Shown here in pieces: positions 1 to 10,869 of a DNA stretch of 64,000 nucleotides (its first letter is position 1; each line of letters starts with the position of its first letter). Both the position numbers and the translations under genes were made by a program. The stretch covers positions 209,920,333-209,984,332 of the forward strand of contig CM048755.1 in the NCBI GenBank assembly GCA_026315105.1, in the 5' to 3' direction. Below the pieces are notes generated by a model. That model saw nothing but the letters and a program-made list of their open reading frames with translations, was not told the DNA's origin and did not search any database. This DNA is from Locusta migratoria (lineage: Eukaryota; Arthropoda; Insecta; Orthoptera; Acrididae).

Positions 1-328
1 GTAATCAGTGCCGTTTGTTGCATTGTAAAATGTTAATTACATCCGGAGATATTGTAACCTAAACTTGACGCTTGAAACCTCCGACGTTCATTTGTAACAA
101 ACACAGGCCACGGTCGGCGAGCAGCATCTGCAGGGACATGTTTACGATGACGACCGTGTTTACGAGTGTGGCTGCAGTCCACTGTTGTGATTTTGTCTAG
201 CTGTCGCAATGTCCGCATGTAGTGCTTGCTGCTATTGTTATTCTGCATTCGTCTTTGCACGCAGACTAACTGTAGTACACTGTGTTACCAGACGTCTGTG
301 ATAGTGTAGTGTTGTAGGAACTGTGACC

Positions 329-1593
329 ATGGTGTATTCAAACTCTGAAAAGGCGTAGATGATACTCATCCATGGCGAGTGTCGACAAAATGCAGCTGAA
401 GCCTGCAGGGTGTATGCAGAACGGTACCGGGACAGAGAGCATCCAATGTGTCGCACATTTCAAAACATCTACCGCCAACTGTATGCAACAGGTATGGTCG
501 CAGCACGCAAACGGGTCCGTAACAGGCCCGTTCAAAAATGTTCAAATGTTTGTTAAGCTTATGGGACTTAACTACGGGGTCATCAGTCCCTAAACTTACA
601 AACTACTTATGAACTACTTACGAACTAGGACGGCACAAATATCCATGCCCGAGGGGGGATTCGAACCCCCGACCGTAGTGGCCGTGCTGACCGTGACTGG
701 AGCGCCTCAGTCACCTCAGCCACCGCGGCCGGCCAACAGGCCCGTCACAGGAGAAGCGGGTGCATTTGGTGTGTTAGCTGCTATTGCCGTGAACCCAAAC
801 AGGAGTACACGGGACATTGCGAGATCCGGTGGACTGAGTCAAAGTACTTTCATGCGCATACTGCATCGTCACCGCTTTCACCTGTTTCATGTGTCGCTAC
901 ATCAGCAATTACATGATGATGACTTTAATCATAGAGTGAAATTCTGTCAATGGGCATTAACAGAGAATGCGTTGCTGTTCTACCTGTTTACCGATGGAGC
1001 GGGTTTCACAAACCAAAGGGCAGTGAATCTACGGATCATGCATTACTGGCCCGTGGACAATCCTCGCTGGCTCCGACAGGTAGAGCGACAGCGACCGTGG
1101 ACTGTAAATGTATGGTGCGGAATCATTGGCGACCACCTCATTGGTCCTCACTTCATTGCAGGGGCCCAAACAGCTGCAACATACATCGCGTTTCTACAGA
1201 ATGATCTGCCAACGTTGCTCGAAAATGTCCCACTGGAAACGCGTCGACGTATGTGGTAGCAGCAAGATGGTGCACCTGCACATTCCGCAATTAACACTAG
1301 GCTTACCCTTGACAGGATGTTCTTCGGGCATTTCATAGGACGTGGAGGACGCATAAATTTGGCCAACCCGTTCTCCTGATCTTACACCTCTGGACTTCTT
1401 TCTGTGGGGTACGTTAGAGGAGAATGTGTACCGTAATGTGCTTACAACCCCAGAGGATATGAAACAACGTATTGTGGCAGCCTGCGACGACATTACACCA
1501 GATGTACTGCGAAGTGTACGACATTCATTACGCCATAGATTGCAGTTGTGTGTAACAAATGATGGCCACCACTTTGAACATCTATTGGCCTGA
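329..1593 (+). pseudogene. Tc1/mariner-superfamily transposase (DD41D-like), decayed
   Basis: Reading starts at ATG 329, meets TAG at 356-358, restarts at ATG 359 and runs through a helix-turn-helix-like N-terminus (tyrosine- and arginine-rich, ending near 531). A SINE (532-734) then splits the frame. After it the frame resumes with an FTDGAGF block (first catalytic Asp), a block containing RPWTVNVWCGI, then MW-stop at 1257-1259 and QQDGAPAH (second Asp, ~1260-1283). A one-base frameshift near 1375 is followed by PDLTPLDFFLWG (third Asp). The second-to-third Asp spacing is about 41-42 residues across the frameshift, which suggests the DD41D (rosa-like) branch rather than Tc1 DD34E. The frame ends at TGA 1591-1593. 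At least two stops, one frameshift and one SINE disable it. Confidence 0.78.
532..734 (-). mobile_element. tRNA-headed SINE (head type G1) inside transposase
   Basis: Minus-strand copy: 3' tail (AAATGTTCAAATG) at left, GGTTCGAA-type B box near 658-668 on the complement, head ending GCGGCCGGC at right. Flanked by an 11 bp target duplication AACAGGCCCGT (521-531 and 735-745). Head type G1 resembles a Leu/Ser-like class II tRNA. Confidence 0.93.
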
Positions 1594-1830
1594 CATGTCG
1601 GGACACATTCTATTCCAGTCCGTAATTGAAAACGGAAACCTCGTGTGTACGTGTACCTCACCCCTCATGGTAATGTACATGTGCGTCAGTGAAAAAGACC
1701 AATAAAGGTGTTAGCATGTGGACGTAATGTGTTGTTCTAGTCTCATCTGTACCTAAGGTACATCACTGTTCCCTATGAACCCCTACTCTATTCGGTGCTC
1801 TCCGATACACAGCGGAGTAGTGGTACTCAA

Positions 1831-2122
1831 GCGTCAACTTTAGGTTACAATATCTCCGGATGTAATAAACATTTTACAATGCAACAAACGGCACTTATTA
1901 CGTATTTGTTTATATGTTCAGATGTTCTAACAAAACTAACGGGGTTCCATTAAAAAAACGTAGGTTTGTGTTAAAAACATACTTCCGTGCATTTTTTATG
2001 GTTTGTATTAACCAATTACACTAGCCCCTCTCCGCATGTTCGGTCTGTGGAATCGGTTCGTCAGTATTTGATGTGGTTTACGAAATATATCCAGGGTAAT
2101 GTTAGGTGACTCACCCTGTATA
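1831..2122. repeat. Right terminal inverted repeat of the 5'-edge mariner-like element
   Basis: 1831-1903 is complementary to 1-75. The outer part, to TA at 2121-2122, has no partner inside the window because the left arm is truncated. The outer segment is inferred from continuity and the terminal motif; the inner pairing is seen directly. Confidence 0.65.
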
Positions 2123-3998
2123 ATATTAACACTTAGACCAGCTACTTTCAATGATTGAACTTACAATAAAAAAGAAAGATACGTTTTGGAGGGATGCTAT
2201 ATCTGATAAAGTTCTTTTGGTATTGACTATTCGATTTCTTGCGACAGGAGACAGTTTTAGAAGCCTATAGGCTTACTTCCTTTTTAAAATAACCATGCAA
2301 TTGATGTCTAAGGATTGCTGAATGTTTTATGACATAGATTATATTATATCTAACTCTACTGAGTGTGGTAATACTTCTGATATGACGGTTATTGTAATAC
2401 GTGAAGTTTCATTTATTTGCAATATCGTGGTGTTAATTAACATCTGGAATGATGCCGTGAGGAGCAATTTCCTCTAGTGGATCCATTTTGAATAGTCGAT
2501 CGACTATACCGCGAATCGATTACAGTACCCGCAAGAGACGTACGTTATTTGGGTTGCATACACATCAGGCGGAACGCAATTCAGGTCGTTCGGATGTTTT
2601 TGCGTATAGTACAATATTTTATCGCAATCAAAATCTGGGACCGAGTATACTGAAGAATGTGAATGAACACGGCACGAACTAATAGAGGCGAAGAATTACT
2701 CGGCAAACTCGTACACGTTATGAGCTGTTACAGAGAAAGAAGGCTAGTGTTGGATTATTGCACCACAAACGACTGCAAGCGAATGTAATGAACCTGTGTG
2801 TCGAATGTCATCGTCGTATCCTGAGCAAAGTTGTTTCTCCACTCACCGTAGCCATTCGCAGTCGCAGTTCAGTATCAGTAACTAGCCTAGTTTCGGAATT
2901 CAGCAAATCTATGCGAGGCGACAACTTATGGATGTTAGGCTGACAAAATTGAAAAATCCTCTGCAGACGGCCGTTACCAAGATGAAAGGTCTAGTTTTTA
3001 TGGAGGTATTGAGAAATGATCCGATTTTATTGCTGTTTTGTTCGCAGTGGGCCATTTTCTTCGTTTCTACTGAGTAAATATATCACGCGAAGATGATTTG
3101 CTCACATACATTTTCTCCATGAAAATTATAGCGTGCAGAAAATTGCAGCAAGCCAGAACTTAGCGGATCACTTATACTAAATATCGTTGGACAATAGCCA
3201 GAACACTGGGAATTCCGGAATGTGGTCTCAGATGTTGGTAGTAGATGAAGCTGTTTGGACTTCAGGTACAGAAGGAGTGAAAGACAAACATCAGAAAGGT
3301 CAATATGTGAAGAATTCATACAGTGTGTTTCTATTTTATTCTTCTTTATTGCTATTTCCAATCCCCTGAATGTGCAGGATGCCAGCGGCCTGTATACCAG
3401 TCTTCATCCAAGCATTTAACAAATCGGCAAGAAGTATACACACATAATAAAACGGCGAGAAGAAAGAATGAAAATTATAAATACACAGATGAATGTGAGA
3501 GTTAATTTTTATTTTTATTTTGGATGTTTAAGAGAGGAATATTACGTTTGTACCTTAAACAGAAAAAATATATATATTCAGATGTGTTCGATTTTCGATC
3601 GCTACGGAAGAGGAATAGATTGAAGACGACACACTTCCTTGAATGAATACGACGACAATAGTGTAAATATTACTGACTCAACTGCTGTGTCTGAAAGAAA
3701 ATGGTGGAACAGATGACTGATCCATCCTTGAAGTGGTGTGATGGTTCTCCAACAGACTGCACAGTGGGTACGCTTGCTGCTGCTGCCCGCTGCGACGCCA
3801 CAGCGCTGCCATCTGCTGGAGAATCTCCACACCTCTTGTACGATGTATCAGTCATCCAACATTATTCTATTCAACAGAGCACCTACACAGCATTCCGGTA
3901 AATAATATTCACACTAAACTTCGTAATCGTTGATGGATGAAATGTATGTAGTCTTCAAACCGCGGCAGTTCCGCGACGATCGGACATCGGACGTGTGT
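2123..3998. other. Unassigned AT-moderate intergenic sequence
   Basis: No family was recognised. Short frames such as 2488-2682 (64 codons) have no domain I can name. The stretch 3600-3880 holds overlapping short frames on both strands in GC-richer sequence, which is typical of chance reading. Confidence 0.5.
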
Positions 3999-4008
3999 GC
4001 GTGAGACG

Positions 4009-4208
4009 AAAAATGTTCAAATGTTTGTGAAGCGTAAGGGACTTAACTGCGGGGTCATCACTCCCTAAACTTACAAACTACTTATGAACTACCTTATACT
4101 AAAGACGACACAAATATCCATGCCCGAGGAGGGATTCGAACCCCCGCCGGGGAACGGCCTCGCGCTTCGAACATAGCGCCTCAATGGGCTCGGCCGCTCC
4201 GCCGCGGC
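4009..4208 (-). mobile_element. tRNA-headed SINE (head type G2)
   Basis: Complete copy with target duplication GCGTGAGACG (3999-4008 and 4209-4218). The body is the same as G1 copies, but the head is the G2 variant (GCGCCTCAATGGGCTCGGCC on the plus strand). Confidence 0.92.
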
Positions 4209-4295
4209 GCGTGAGACGTTATCGGTTTATTTTCACATGTAGAATGACATAAAAAAAGTTATGTGACGTTCTTACTGAATCACTTTGTATCTACT

Positions 4296-4349
4296 GTGTC
4301 TGTTCTTTCTGACGTTCCTGAAAAAAAAAAAGTCCGAAAGGACAGACAC
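4296..4349. repeat. Short imperfect palindrome, GTGTCTGTTCTTTC arms
   Basis: GTGTCTGTTCTTTC at 4296-4309 pairs with GAAAGGACAGACAC at 4336-4349, around an A-rich loop. A similar palindrome lies at 54190-54230. I read it as a fragment of a foldback or MITE-like repeat. Confidence 0.55.
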
Positions 4350-4399
4350 CTCATATTTTAAAAAAACGTACGTAATAAGCTAATGATGGTCAATCATCT

Positions 4400-4690
4400 T
4401 TTCACCATTGCGGAAGCACTCCCAGGGTCCTTACTCCCATGCGATTCAGTTTGAAAAAAATCACGCGCTTGAATAATAGGAGGCAGGGAAAATTTGAGAA
4501 TTTGTATCTGACGAGAGGTGAGCTAAAGTGGTCCGTGCAGTTGTCATAATTTCTGTGTCCCCAGTGTTGTAGGGATCGGGACAGCTGCCTAGCAAGCACG
4601 AGATACGACTTCCAGTCACGGGTGGATAAACATTTTCAGCTGTACTCATTCGCAGTTAACGTCGTAAATTCCGTGACTATAAATAGTATA
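4400..4690 (-). repeat. Dispersed repeat with tRNA-like end, copy 1
   Basis: Shares ordered blocks with 24410-24740: a CACTCC...CCTTACTCC block, a TTGTATCTG block, a CACTGTGCCCC-like block, CTAGCAAGCA and GTCGTAAATTCC-like endings. The strand given is arbitrary. Non-coding; not assigned to a named family. Confidence 0.6.
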
Positions 4691-4948
4691 TTGTCGCGTT
4701 GCAATGGAAGCAAGCTTGACTTCGAAGGCAACTGAACACAGCACTTATAGTGAAAGCACCTTTATTATGAACTAAACATACACGAAGCACTGGCTGCTTC
4801 TCAGGCAGAGTGCTCTGCTATTTATACACAGACAGAATTTACCAGAAATTAGACAACAGTTAACATAAGAAACAAGTAGAATTTACAAGTGAACACAAGA
4901 AAGATGTAGAACATTCTGGAATTGTTAATTACAAAGAAATAAATTTTT

Positions 4949-5020
4949 GCCGGTAAGCAGGATTGAACCGGCCATCTTCAGCACCGCAGTCTATGACGCT
5001 ATCCCCTGCGCCACGCCACG
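4949..5020 (-). repeat. tRNA-like sequence 3' of the gypsy integrase
   Basis: On the minus strand a GGCGCAGGGGATAGCGTC D-arm-like block is followed about 30 bases later by CCGGTTCAATCCTGC, a T-arm/B-box-like block. The fold is imperfect, so I treat it as tRNA-derived sequence within the element rather than a tRNA gene. Confidence 0.4.
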
Positions 5021-5233
5021 TCGGCAGTCGGTGTTCGTCGTCTCTCGTGACATTGCTCCCTCTCCTGGAGAAACAGCGACCCGCTGTTATGTTCCCTGTG
5101 GAGCCAGCTGCAATGTCCTGGATCTTGACCGTGCATGGTTCTTCTGTATGGCAGTTCAAGAGAATCCTTCTCTTCTCCACGATTATCGACGGCAGACGTT
5201 CTTGTCGTGGCTTCATCAGGAACATTACCGTCC

Positions 5234-6420
5234 TTAGAAGCCATTGTCGTCTATCTGCTCATCAGGATCGTAGTAAGGCTTCATGCGCAGGACGTGAACA
5301 ATGTCTCTTCGTTTTTGACGTTTCGACGACGGCTCATAATCCTCAACTTCGTATGTGACGTCTGACAGGCGGCGTATGACACGATACGGACCAAAGTATC
5401 GCTTCAATAACAGTCCAACCTTCCGTACAGAGTTAAAAATCCATACCAGATCTCCTGAGCTGTACACAACAGGTCGGTGCTTGTCGTTATACCGCTGACG
5501 GTCCTTCTCCTGCGCGTCCAGTGTTCGTATGCGGGCCAACTGTCTTGCTTCTTCGACCCTGGTGATGAGCAGTTTAACATAGTCATCCTGAGTGTCGTCC
5601 GGTTGGAACGGGAACAGCGTATCCATTGTCGTATCCGCTTCACGGCCATGGAGCAGGAAAAACGGAGTGAAGCCTGTGGTGTCTTGGTTTGCGGTACTGT
5701 AAGCAAATGTCACGACTGGCAGAATTGTATCCCAATCCTTCTGCTCAACATCGACGTACATCGACAGCATGTCGGCTAACGTCTTGTTAAAACATTCCGT
5801 AAGACCATTTGTCTGAGGATGGTATACAATTGTCATTCTGTGGACAATGTCACACCGTGACATTACCTCTGATACTAGTTTTGACTGGAATACTTTTCCA
5901 CGATCAGACATCATGACACGTGGTGCTCCATGCTTCAAAATAATATCTTCTACATGGAATTTTGCGATCTCTGGAGCTTCAGCAGTCGGCACAGGTTTGG
6001 TGACAGCGTAGCGTGTGAAGTAGTCGGTGTTGACTGTTATCCATCGGTTACCGGTTGTCGACTTCGGGAACCTCCCGAAAAGATCGATCCCATCTCGGTG
6101 GAATGGAGCTGCTGCCGGCGGAATCGGTACGAGATGTCCTGGAGGTAATTGCGGCACATGCTTCCGTCTCTGTCACTCTTTACAGTGACTCAAATAGTGA
6201 TTGACAGATCGGTAGAGACCTTTCCAGTAATACCTGCGTCTGATTCTGTCTAGGGTCTTCACGAATCCCAGATTGGAGCATCGTGGAAATATTTGAGAAT
6301 AGCTGGCTGGAGATGAGCTGGAACGACCAGTAGCCATTTGGGGCCCAGTGGATCGTAGTTGCTCTTATACAATGTTCCATTTATAAGTTGGAACTCTTCA
6401 TTGGTCGGTCCTCTATCGTT
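5234..6420 (-). pseudogene. Gypsy integrase (pol C-terminal part)
   Basis: A 307-codon open frame (6157-5234) carries the core: first Asp in GIDLFGRF, second in MSDRGKVF, and Glu in NGLTECFNKTL, so the DDE triad is present. A C-terminal region (DLVWIF through GPYRVIRR) resembles the usual integrase tail. Upstream, 6160-6420 encodes the zinc-binding part (RIRRRYYWKGLY), but a TGA falls just after HCKE where the second zinc Cys is expected, and a frameshift lies near 6260. In the family, integrase inserts retroelement cDNA into the host genome. The core looks better kept than the rest of pol. Confidence 0.88.
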
Positions 6421-6421
6421 T

Positions 6422-7166
6422 TTAATAGTGCTGGATCTTCCCTCTGTTCAGCTGTAGCGTCATCTGATTCAGTGAGGACTGAAATTTCATTAATGCTGTT
6501 GTGTTCCAGTTCCTCGATAGGCAGTCGGCATCCTTGTGTTTGCGCCTGTTCTTGAATACCACTGTGACATCGTACTCTTGGAGTCTTAGTGCCCATGTTG
6601 GTAGTCGACCTGATGGATCCTTCAAGCTAGTCAGCCAACACAAAGAATGGTGGTCTGTCACGACGGTGAATGGTTTGCCGAATAAATACGGCCGGAACTT
6701 GTTGGTAGCCCAGATAATCGCGAGACATTCTTTTTCAGTTGTAGAGTAGTTTATCTCGGACTTTGAGAGTACTCTTGACGCATAGGCTATCACTTTTTCA
6801 TCACCTTCTTGAACTTGTACAAGCACTGCACCAATCCCATAATCACTGGCGCCTGTGTGAATTTCCGTTTGCGCATTCTCGTTGTACAAGACTAGAACTG
6901 GTGCGGAAGTTAGCCTCCTTAAGTGCCCGGAAAGCTCTTTCTTTTGCCTCATTTCAGTAACACTTGGCATCTCCCTGCAGAAGTTCTTGTAATGGTCGTG
7001 CCTTGTTACAAAATCCTTTTATGAAACGTCGGTAGTATGAGCACAGCCCGAGAAAATTTCTCACATCACGAATGTGCTGAGGAGTTGGAAATTATGTGAC
7101 CGCCCTTACTTTATCTGGATCAGGACGGACACCATCTCCGTTGACAAGGTGTCCCAGGATTTTGAT
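6422..7166 (-). pseudogene. Gypsy RNase H and RT-RNase H connection
   Basis: The frame 6970-6422 shows the RNase H domain: TGASDYGIGAVL (first catalytic Asp), STTEKECLAIIWA (Glu), TDHHSLCWL (Asp) and RKHKDADCLSR (final Asp). Between 6970 and 7166 the connection (RNFLGLCSYYRRFIKGF) is readable in a different frame, so a frameshift or stop separates it from RT. In the family this domain removes the RNA strand after cDNA synthesis. Confidence 0.88.
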
Positions 7167-7700
7167 CTATATGGCGACGAAGAGGCACTTCTTTGGATTG
7201 AGGCGGAGTCCTGCAGCCTGAACACACTTATACACGGTTGAGAGGCGACTCAGATGTTCTTCAAATGTTTTCGAGAGAACAACAATCTCATCTAAATAGC
7301 AAAGACACGTCGTCCACTTAAGGTGTCGAAACAACTTGTCCATCATGCGTTCGAATGTGAATGTGGCTGGAGCATTACATAATCCAAGTGGCATGACTTT
7401 GAATTCGTAGAGGCCGTCAGGTGTAATAAAAGCCGTCTTTTTCCTGTCAGCTTCATCAACCTCGATTTGCCAGTAACCTGTCTGTATGTCCATAGTTGAG
7501 AAGTGTGTAGATCCTTTCAAGCAGTCTAAGGTGTCGTCAATGCGCGGCAATGGGTAGACATCTTTCCTTGTGATTCTATTCAGCCGCCGATAGTCGACAC
7601 AGAATCTCCAGGTGCCATCCTTCTTCTTTACAAGCACCACCGGAGACGACCAAGGACTCTCCGAAGGTTGAATAATGTCAACTCGCAACATCTTCTCCAC
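7167..7700 (-). pseudogene. Gypsy reverse transcriptase with altered active site
   Basis: Clear gypsy RT palm: SPWSSPVVLVKKKDGTWRFC, VDYRRLN, the first catalytic Asp in TMDIQTGYWQI, and the GLCNAPATF block. The usual YxDD box reads YLDE (near 7300): the second catalytic Asp is Glu. Just before MMDKLF, the residues TF are duplicated by a 6 bp tandem repeat (near 7355). Both point to an inactive copy even where the frame is open. Confidence 0.9.
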
Positions 7701-7902
7701 TTCCTACCGAATTATCCGTTCCTGCTGGCTGGACGTACTTTCCATTTGCGACCTTCAGCATAGTTGCCCCCGTATCATAGAACATTGTTTTCTTTAGTTT
7801 GCGGCGGTAATTATCCGACAATACAGAGAAAGACGCCCCTGAATCATCAAGTGCCCGGACAGGTTGGCCGTCGATTATGACGTCGATGAGATTTCCCGAC
7901 AT
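7678..7902 (-). pseudogene. Gypsy aspartic protease
   Basis: The 74-codon frame contains IIDGQPVRALDDSGASFSVL, the retropepsin active-site region with a D-S-G triad. It lies between gag and RT as expected. The C-terminal part runs out of frame near 7690, where RT begins in another frame. Retropepsins cleave the Gag-Pol polyprotein and are about 100 residues long, so this one is short. Confidence 0.75.
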
Positions 7903-7904
7903 CT

Positions 7905-9514
7905 TAGCGACTGTCGTCCAGGGAGGATTTTCATCTGCAACGGCCTCACCTCCGTAGATGGTCGCCTCGCTTAGTTTTCCTGGGCGCGGCGGCTAGGGAA
8001 GCGGCTGGTACCTCTGTAGGCCTACGGAGACGGTAAACGCCATCGACGCGTCGGGGAGCGAGTCTAGGGTACGGCGATAGGCTTCTTCCGATAGGTCGAC
8101 TGAACTCATCAGCAGGGACTGCTGGGATGGAACTGCTCCGACGGCTGACGTCTTGCGGCAAAATTATCGTCGAATACTCGCCTTCTCTCTCTGCAGTAGC
8201 GTACGACATGTACAGGGCGCCCACAGTGGAAAGACAGTGGTGTGTTGTCTTCTGTCCTTCAGACGTCTGTTCTTCTGCGGAGCGTCATAGTTACCGGGTG
8301 AGTTGATTGTGGTCCCGTCGGCCGGGTCATGGGCTGCCGTTTGGCGGCTGAAGCGTAAGTCATAGCAGGGTGACGCCATTTTCACGTCGGGTGAGATTGA
8401 TGGGGCAGACAGGAGCTAATGTCTGAAATACCTCTTTCTCCCTCGTGACTTACAGGATCTACATCCATGGCCATCATCTGATGCTCGCTCGGTCTAACGG
8501 TCCCGGTTGCCATAAATTGTTGTAATTTTTCTCTCACAATTTGTCGTATGAGAGAAGCGAAGTCAAGCTGGTCTTCCACAACGGCCATAGAGACTACATT
8601 GGGGAGTCTGTCATACTTCTTGCGTCCAACCCTCGTTTGTTGCATCTCTTCAATACGTTGGCAACACGTAATGAACTCTTCTGTCGTAGCAACGTCTTTT
8701 ATGAGAAGGGCTTGGTACATGTCTTCTGCAATACCCTTCATCAGGTGAGTGATTTTGGCCGCCTCAGTCATGTTCGGATTGACTATGTTACACAGGGCCA
8801 AAACATTCTGTATTTACGATTGTGCCGGCTCACCATGTCGTTGGGCCCGGTTCTTCAGTTGTTCTTCCGCCGAGCGGATTTGTCGATGGCGGTCTCCAAA
8901 AGTCTTAAAGTTCCGCCTGGAACGTTTCCCAGTCGTTCAGCTTGTTTTCGTTGTTCTCGAACCATTGCTGGGCTGTTCCGTCCAGGTAGAAATAAACGAT
9001 GGGCAAGCACATTGTCTGATCCCACCTGTTGTACTTGGCGACTCGGTCGAACCCTTTAAGCAAATGTTCAAATGTTTGTATAGCTTATGGGACTTAACTA
9101 CGGGGTCATCAAACTTACAAAATACTTATGAACTACTTGCGAGCTAGGACGGCACAAATATCCATGCCCGAGGGGGGATTCGAATCCCCGACCGTAGTGG
9201 CCGTGCAGACCGTGACTGGAGCGCCTTAGTCCCCTCAGCCACCACAGCCGGCGCCCTTTAAGACATTTGTTGGGATCCTGTCCAGCGTCTCCAGAGAACA
9301 CCGACGGGTGTCTGATGTGCAGCTGGCTTACCGATGGTTTCGTGTCTATTGTTCTTCTGATGATACGGACTTTCGGAAGGACGTACTCGGTATATCCCTT
9401 GTATTCCGGTTCCAATCCGTGTAAGCGACGGCTTTTACGTTGCCTAATCGGAGCCACGGTGATGCAGCTGACTGGCTGACTGGCCGAGTGGCTATCCCCT
9501 GGGGCACGGCCCAC
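7905..9514 (-). pseudogene. Gypsy gag, broken by a SINE and stops
   Basis: The best block is 8801-8382 (139 codons). Upstream, around 8830-9050, the minus strand reads a capsid-like helix-rich segment (DGTAQQWFE). After the SINE at 9061-9253 it resumes to about 9514. Near 8200-8230 there is a zinc-knuckle remnant HCGRPVHVVRYC in which the first Cys of the CCHC set is Ser. Several stops and frameshifts lie between blocks. Confidence 0.7.
9061..9253 (-). mobile_element. tRNA-headed SINE (G1) inside gypsy gag
   Basis: Target duplication CCCTTTAAG (9052-9060 and 9254-9262). A short internal deletion removes the TCAGTCCCTA part of the body after GGGGTCATC. It postdates the gypsy element. Confidence 0.92.
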
Positions 9515-9640
9515 TGTCTCATGACCACCAGCCTGTTAGATACGCTGTCGTAGCCTCCGCCCCCTAAACTTTGAAAGGTTGTAGCTCCCAAACTAACAGT
9601 GATAGGAATGTAGTTTAATATTGATTTGGACGCAGTTGGT

Positions 9641-10457
9641 TTCAACGAATCCAATGCACGATAGAAAAAACTATTGTTCCATTTAAAAAATTATATCTTT
9701 GTGCTGTAACTCTTAGGAAAATGATACAATAAACTATGTTCATAGCTTCGCAAAAAGTGTAACATTTCTTGTGTTGACCTACCGCATTAAAAATTCCCGT
9801 CACCTATTATTTTATAAGTTACAGAGGCAAACACACTTAGTGAAACACCTGTATATATGTAACAGCGGCATTAATAACCAAAATAGCTCGATTATGCAGA
9901 GTTGAGTACGAACAGTTTCACAGTCTGACGCCGTACACTGCTGACGTCTACTGAGAGCAGATACCACGGCGACGGGAATCTGCCATAGGATATGATCGCA
10001 CTAAAATGGCTATGGAGGTGAATTTGGCAGACATGACGTGAAGCAGGCTCGGTGTTCCAGGTGGCTGTTACGTCACGCAGCTATAACTGTCCGGCTGCTG
10101 GAGCGATCCAACCCGCAGCGAGATCCCACGCCCCATTAACGCTTCTCGCCGCTGTTTTACTTTAATGACCGTCTCAGAGTTCCTTCTCCCTCTAATGACC
10201 TCACCCTCCACGAAGCACTAGACTCTAACATTCCACCTTTCCTTCAAAGATCCTACAGCACGATTTGCGACGTTCTGTCGTCGTTTTATATTCCTAAGCA
10301 ACAACAGTAACATTCATAAGTCTTGGCATGCATTTCGACATCCAGGATCAATCAACCTTCGCAATTATTTAAATATAAATTCCACCTTTAATCTTCTGTG
10401 CTAAACAAAATATAAATAACGCTACTATATTTACTCAAAATAATGTAGAACAAAAGC
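9641..10457. other. Unassigned intergenic sequence
   Basis: No coding frame, known repeat head or LTR pair was recognised. The region 9900-10250 is slightly GC-richer than its surroundings. Confidence 0.4.
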
Positions 10458-10471
10458 AGTTGTATTTGTTT

Positions 10472-10665
10472 GTTTGTTCGTTTGTAGAGCTTATGGGACT
10501 TAACTACGGGGTCATCAGTCCCTAAACTTACAAACTACTTAAGAACTAGCTAACACTAAAGACGGCACAAATATCCATGCCCGAGTGGGGATTCGAACCC
10601 CCGACCGTAGTGGACGTGCAGACCTTGACAGGAGCGCCTCAGTCCCCTCGGCCACCGCGGCCGGC
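10472..10665 (-). mobile_element. tRNA-headed SINE (G1)
   Basis: Target duplication AGTTGTATTTGTTT (10458-10471 and 10666-10679). The tail at left has become (GTTT)-like. Confidence 0.9.
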
Positions 10666-10869
10666 AGTTGTATTTGTTTTTTACCTCAGATGTATTAACA
10701 TTATATGGTACTGCCCACTACATTTCACATAAAACTGTTTGAAACGATCTTTGCAAATGTAGCTGCTACTCAAAACGCAACCTCTTCTTTGAGTCCAATA
10801 GTTTTCCTATAATTTTGTAACAAATACATTTTTGCAAACTCAACACTCAATTATTGCTGTTTTTTTATA

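Larger units (their letters stand above)
1..2122 (+). mobile_element. Tc1/mariner-superfamily element with very long terminal inverted repeats, left end cut by window
   Basis: The first ~75 bases of the window are the reverse complement, with few mismatches, of 1831-1903. The match runs right up to base 1, so the left repeat continues outside the window. On the right the sequence past 1903 runs to GTGACTCACCCTGTATA at 2106-2122, a terminus type I know from insect mariner-like elements with long repeats next to a TA target. The inverted repeat would then be about 290 bp, with most of the left arm missing here. The interior carries a broken transposase split by a SINE. The element is not currently autonomous. 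Confidence 0.72.
4690..9640 (-). mobile_element. Ty3/gypsy LTR retrotransposon, decayed
   Basis: Read on the minus strand the order is gag (about 9514 down to 8160), aspartic protease, reverse transcriptase, RNase H and integrase (to 5234). That is the Ty3/gypsy order. I could not match a left LTR (expected 4690-5230) with a right LTR beyond 9640, so boundaries are approximate and one or both LTRs may be lost or diverged. Frameshifts and stops occur throughout, and a SINE sits in gag. Confidence 0.85.

Noticed and set aside
609..1259. Protein starting in SINE sequence (MNYLRTRT...MPEGGFEPPTV) fused to transposase
   Set aside because: The first ~40 residues are read from the SINE body and head on the wrong strand; only the later part is transposase. 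Similar frames at 33713, 34998, 47519, 42458 and 9098 are also SINE artefacts.
2488..2943. Short frames at 2.5-2.9 kb as a small gene
   Set aside because: No domain, no splice pattern and no similarity I could name; frames of this size are expected by chance.
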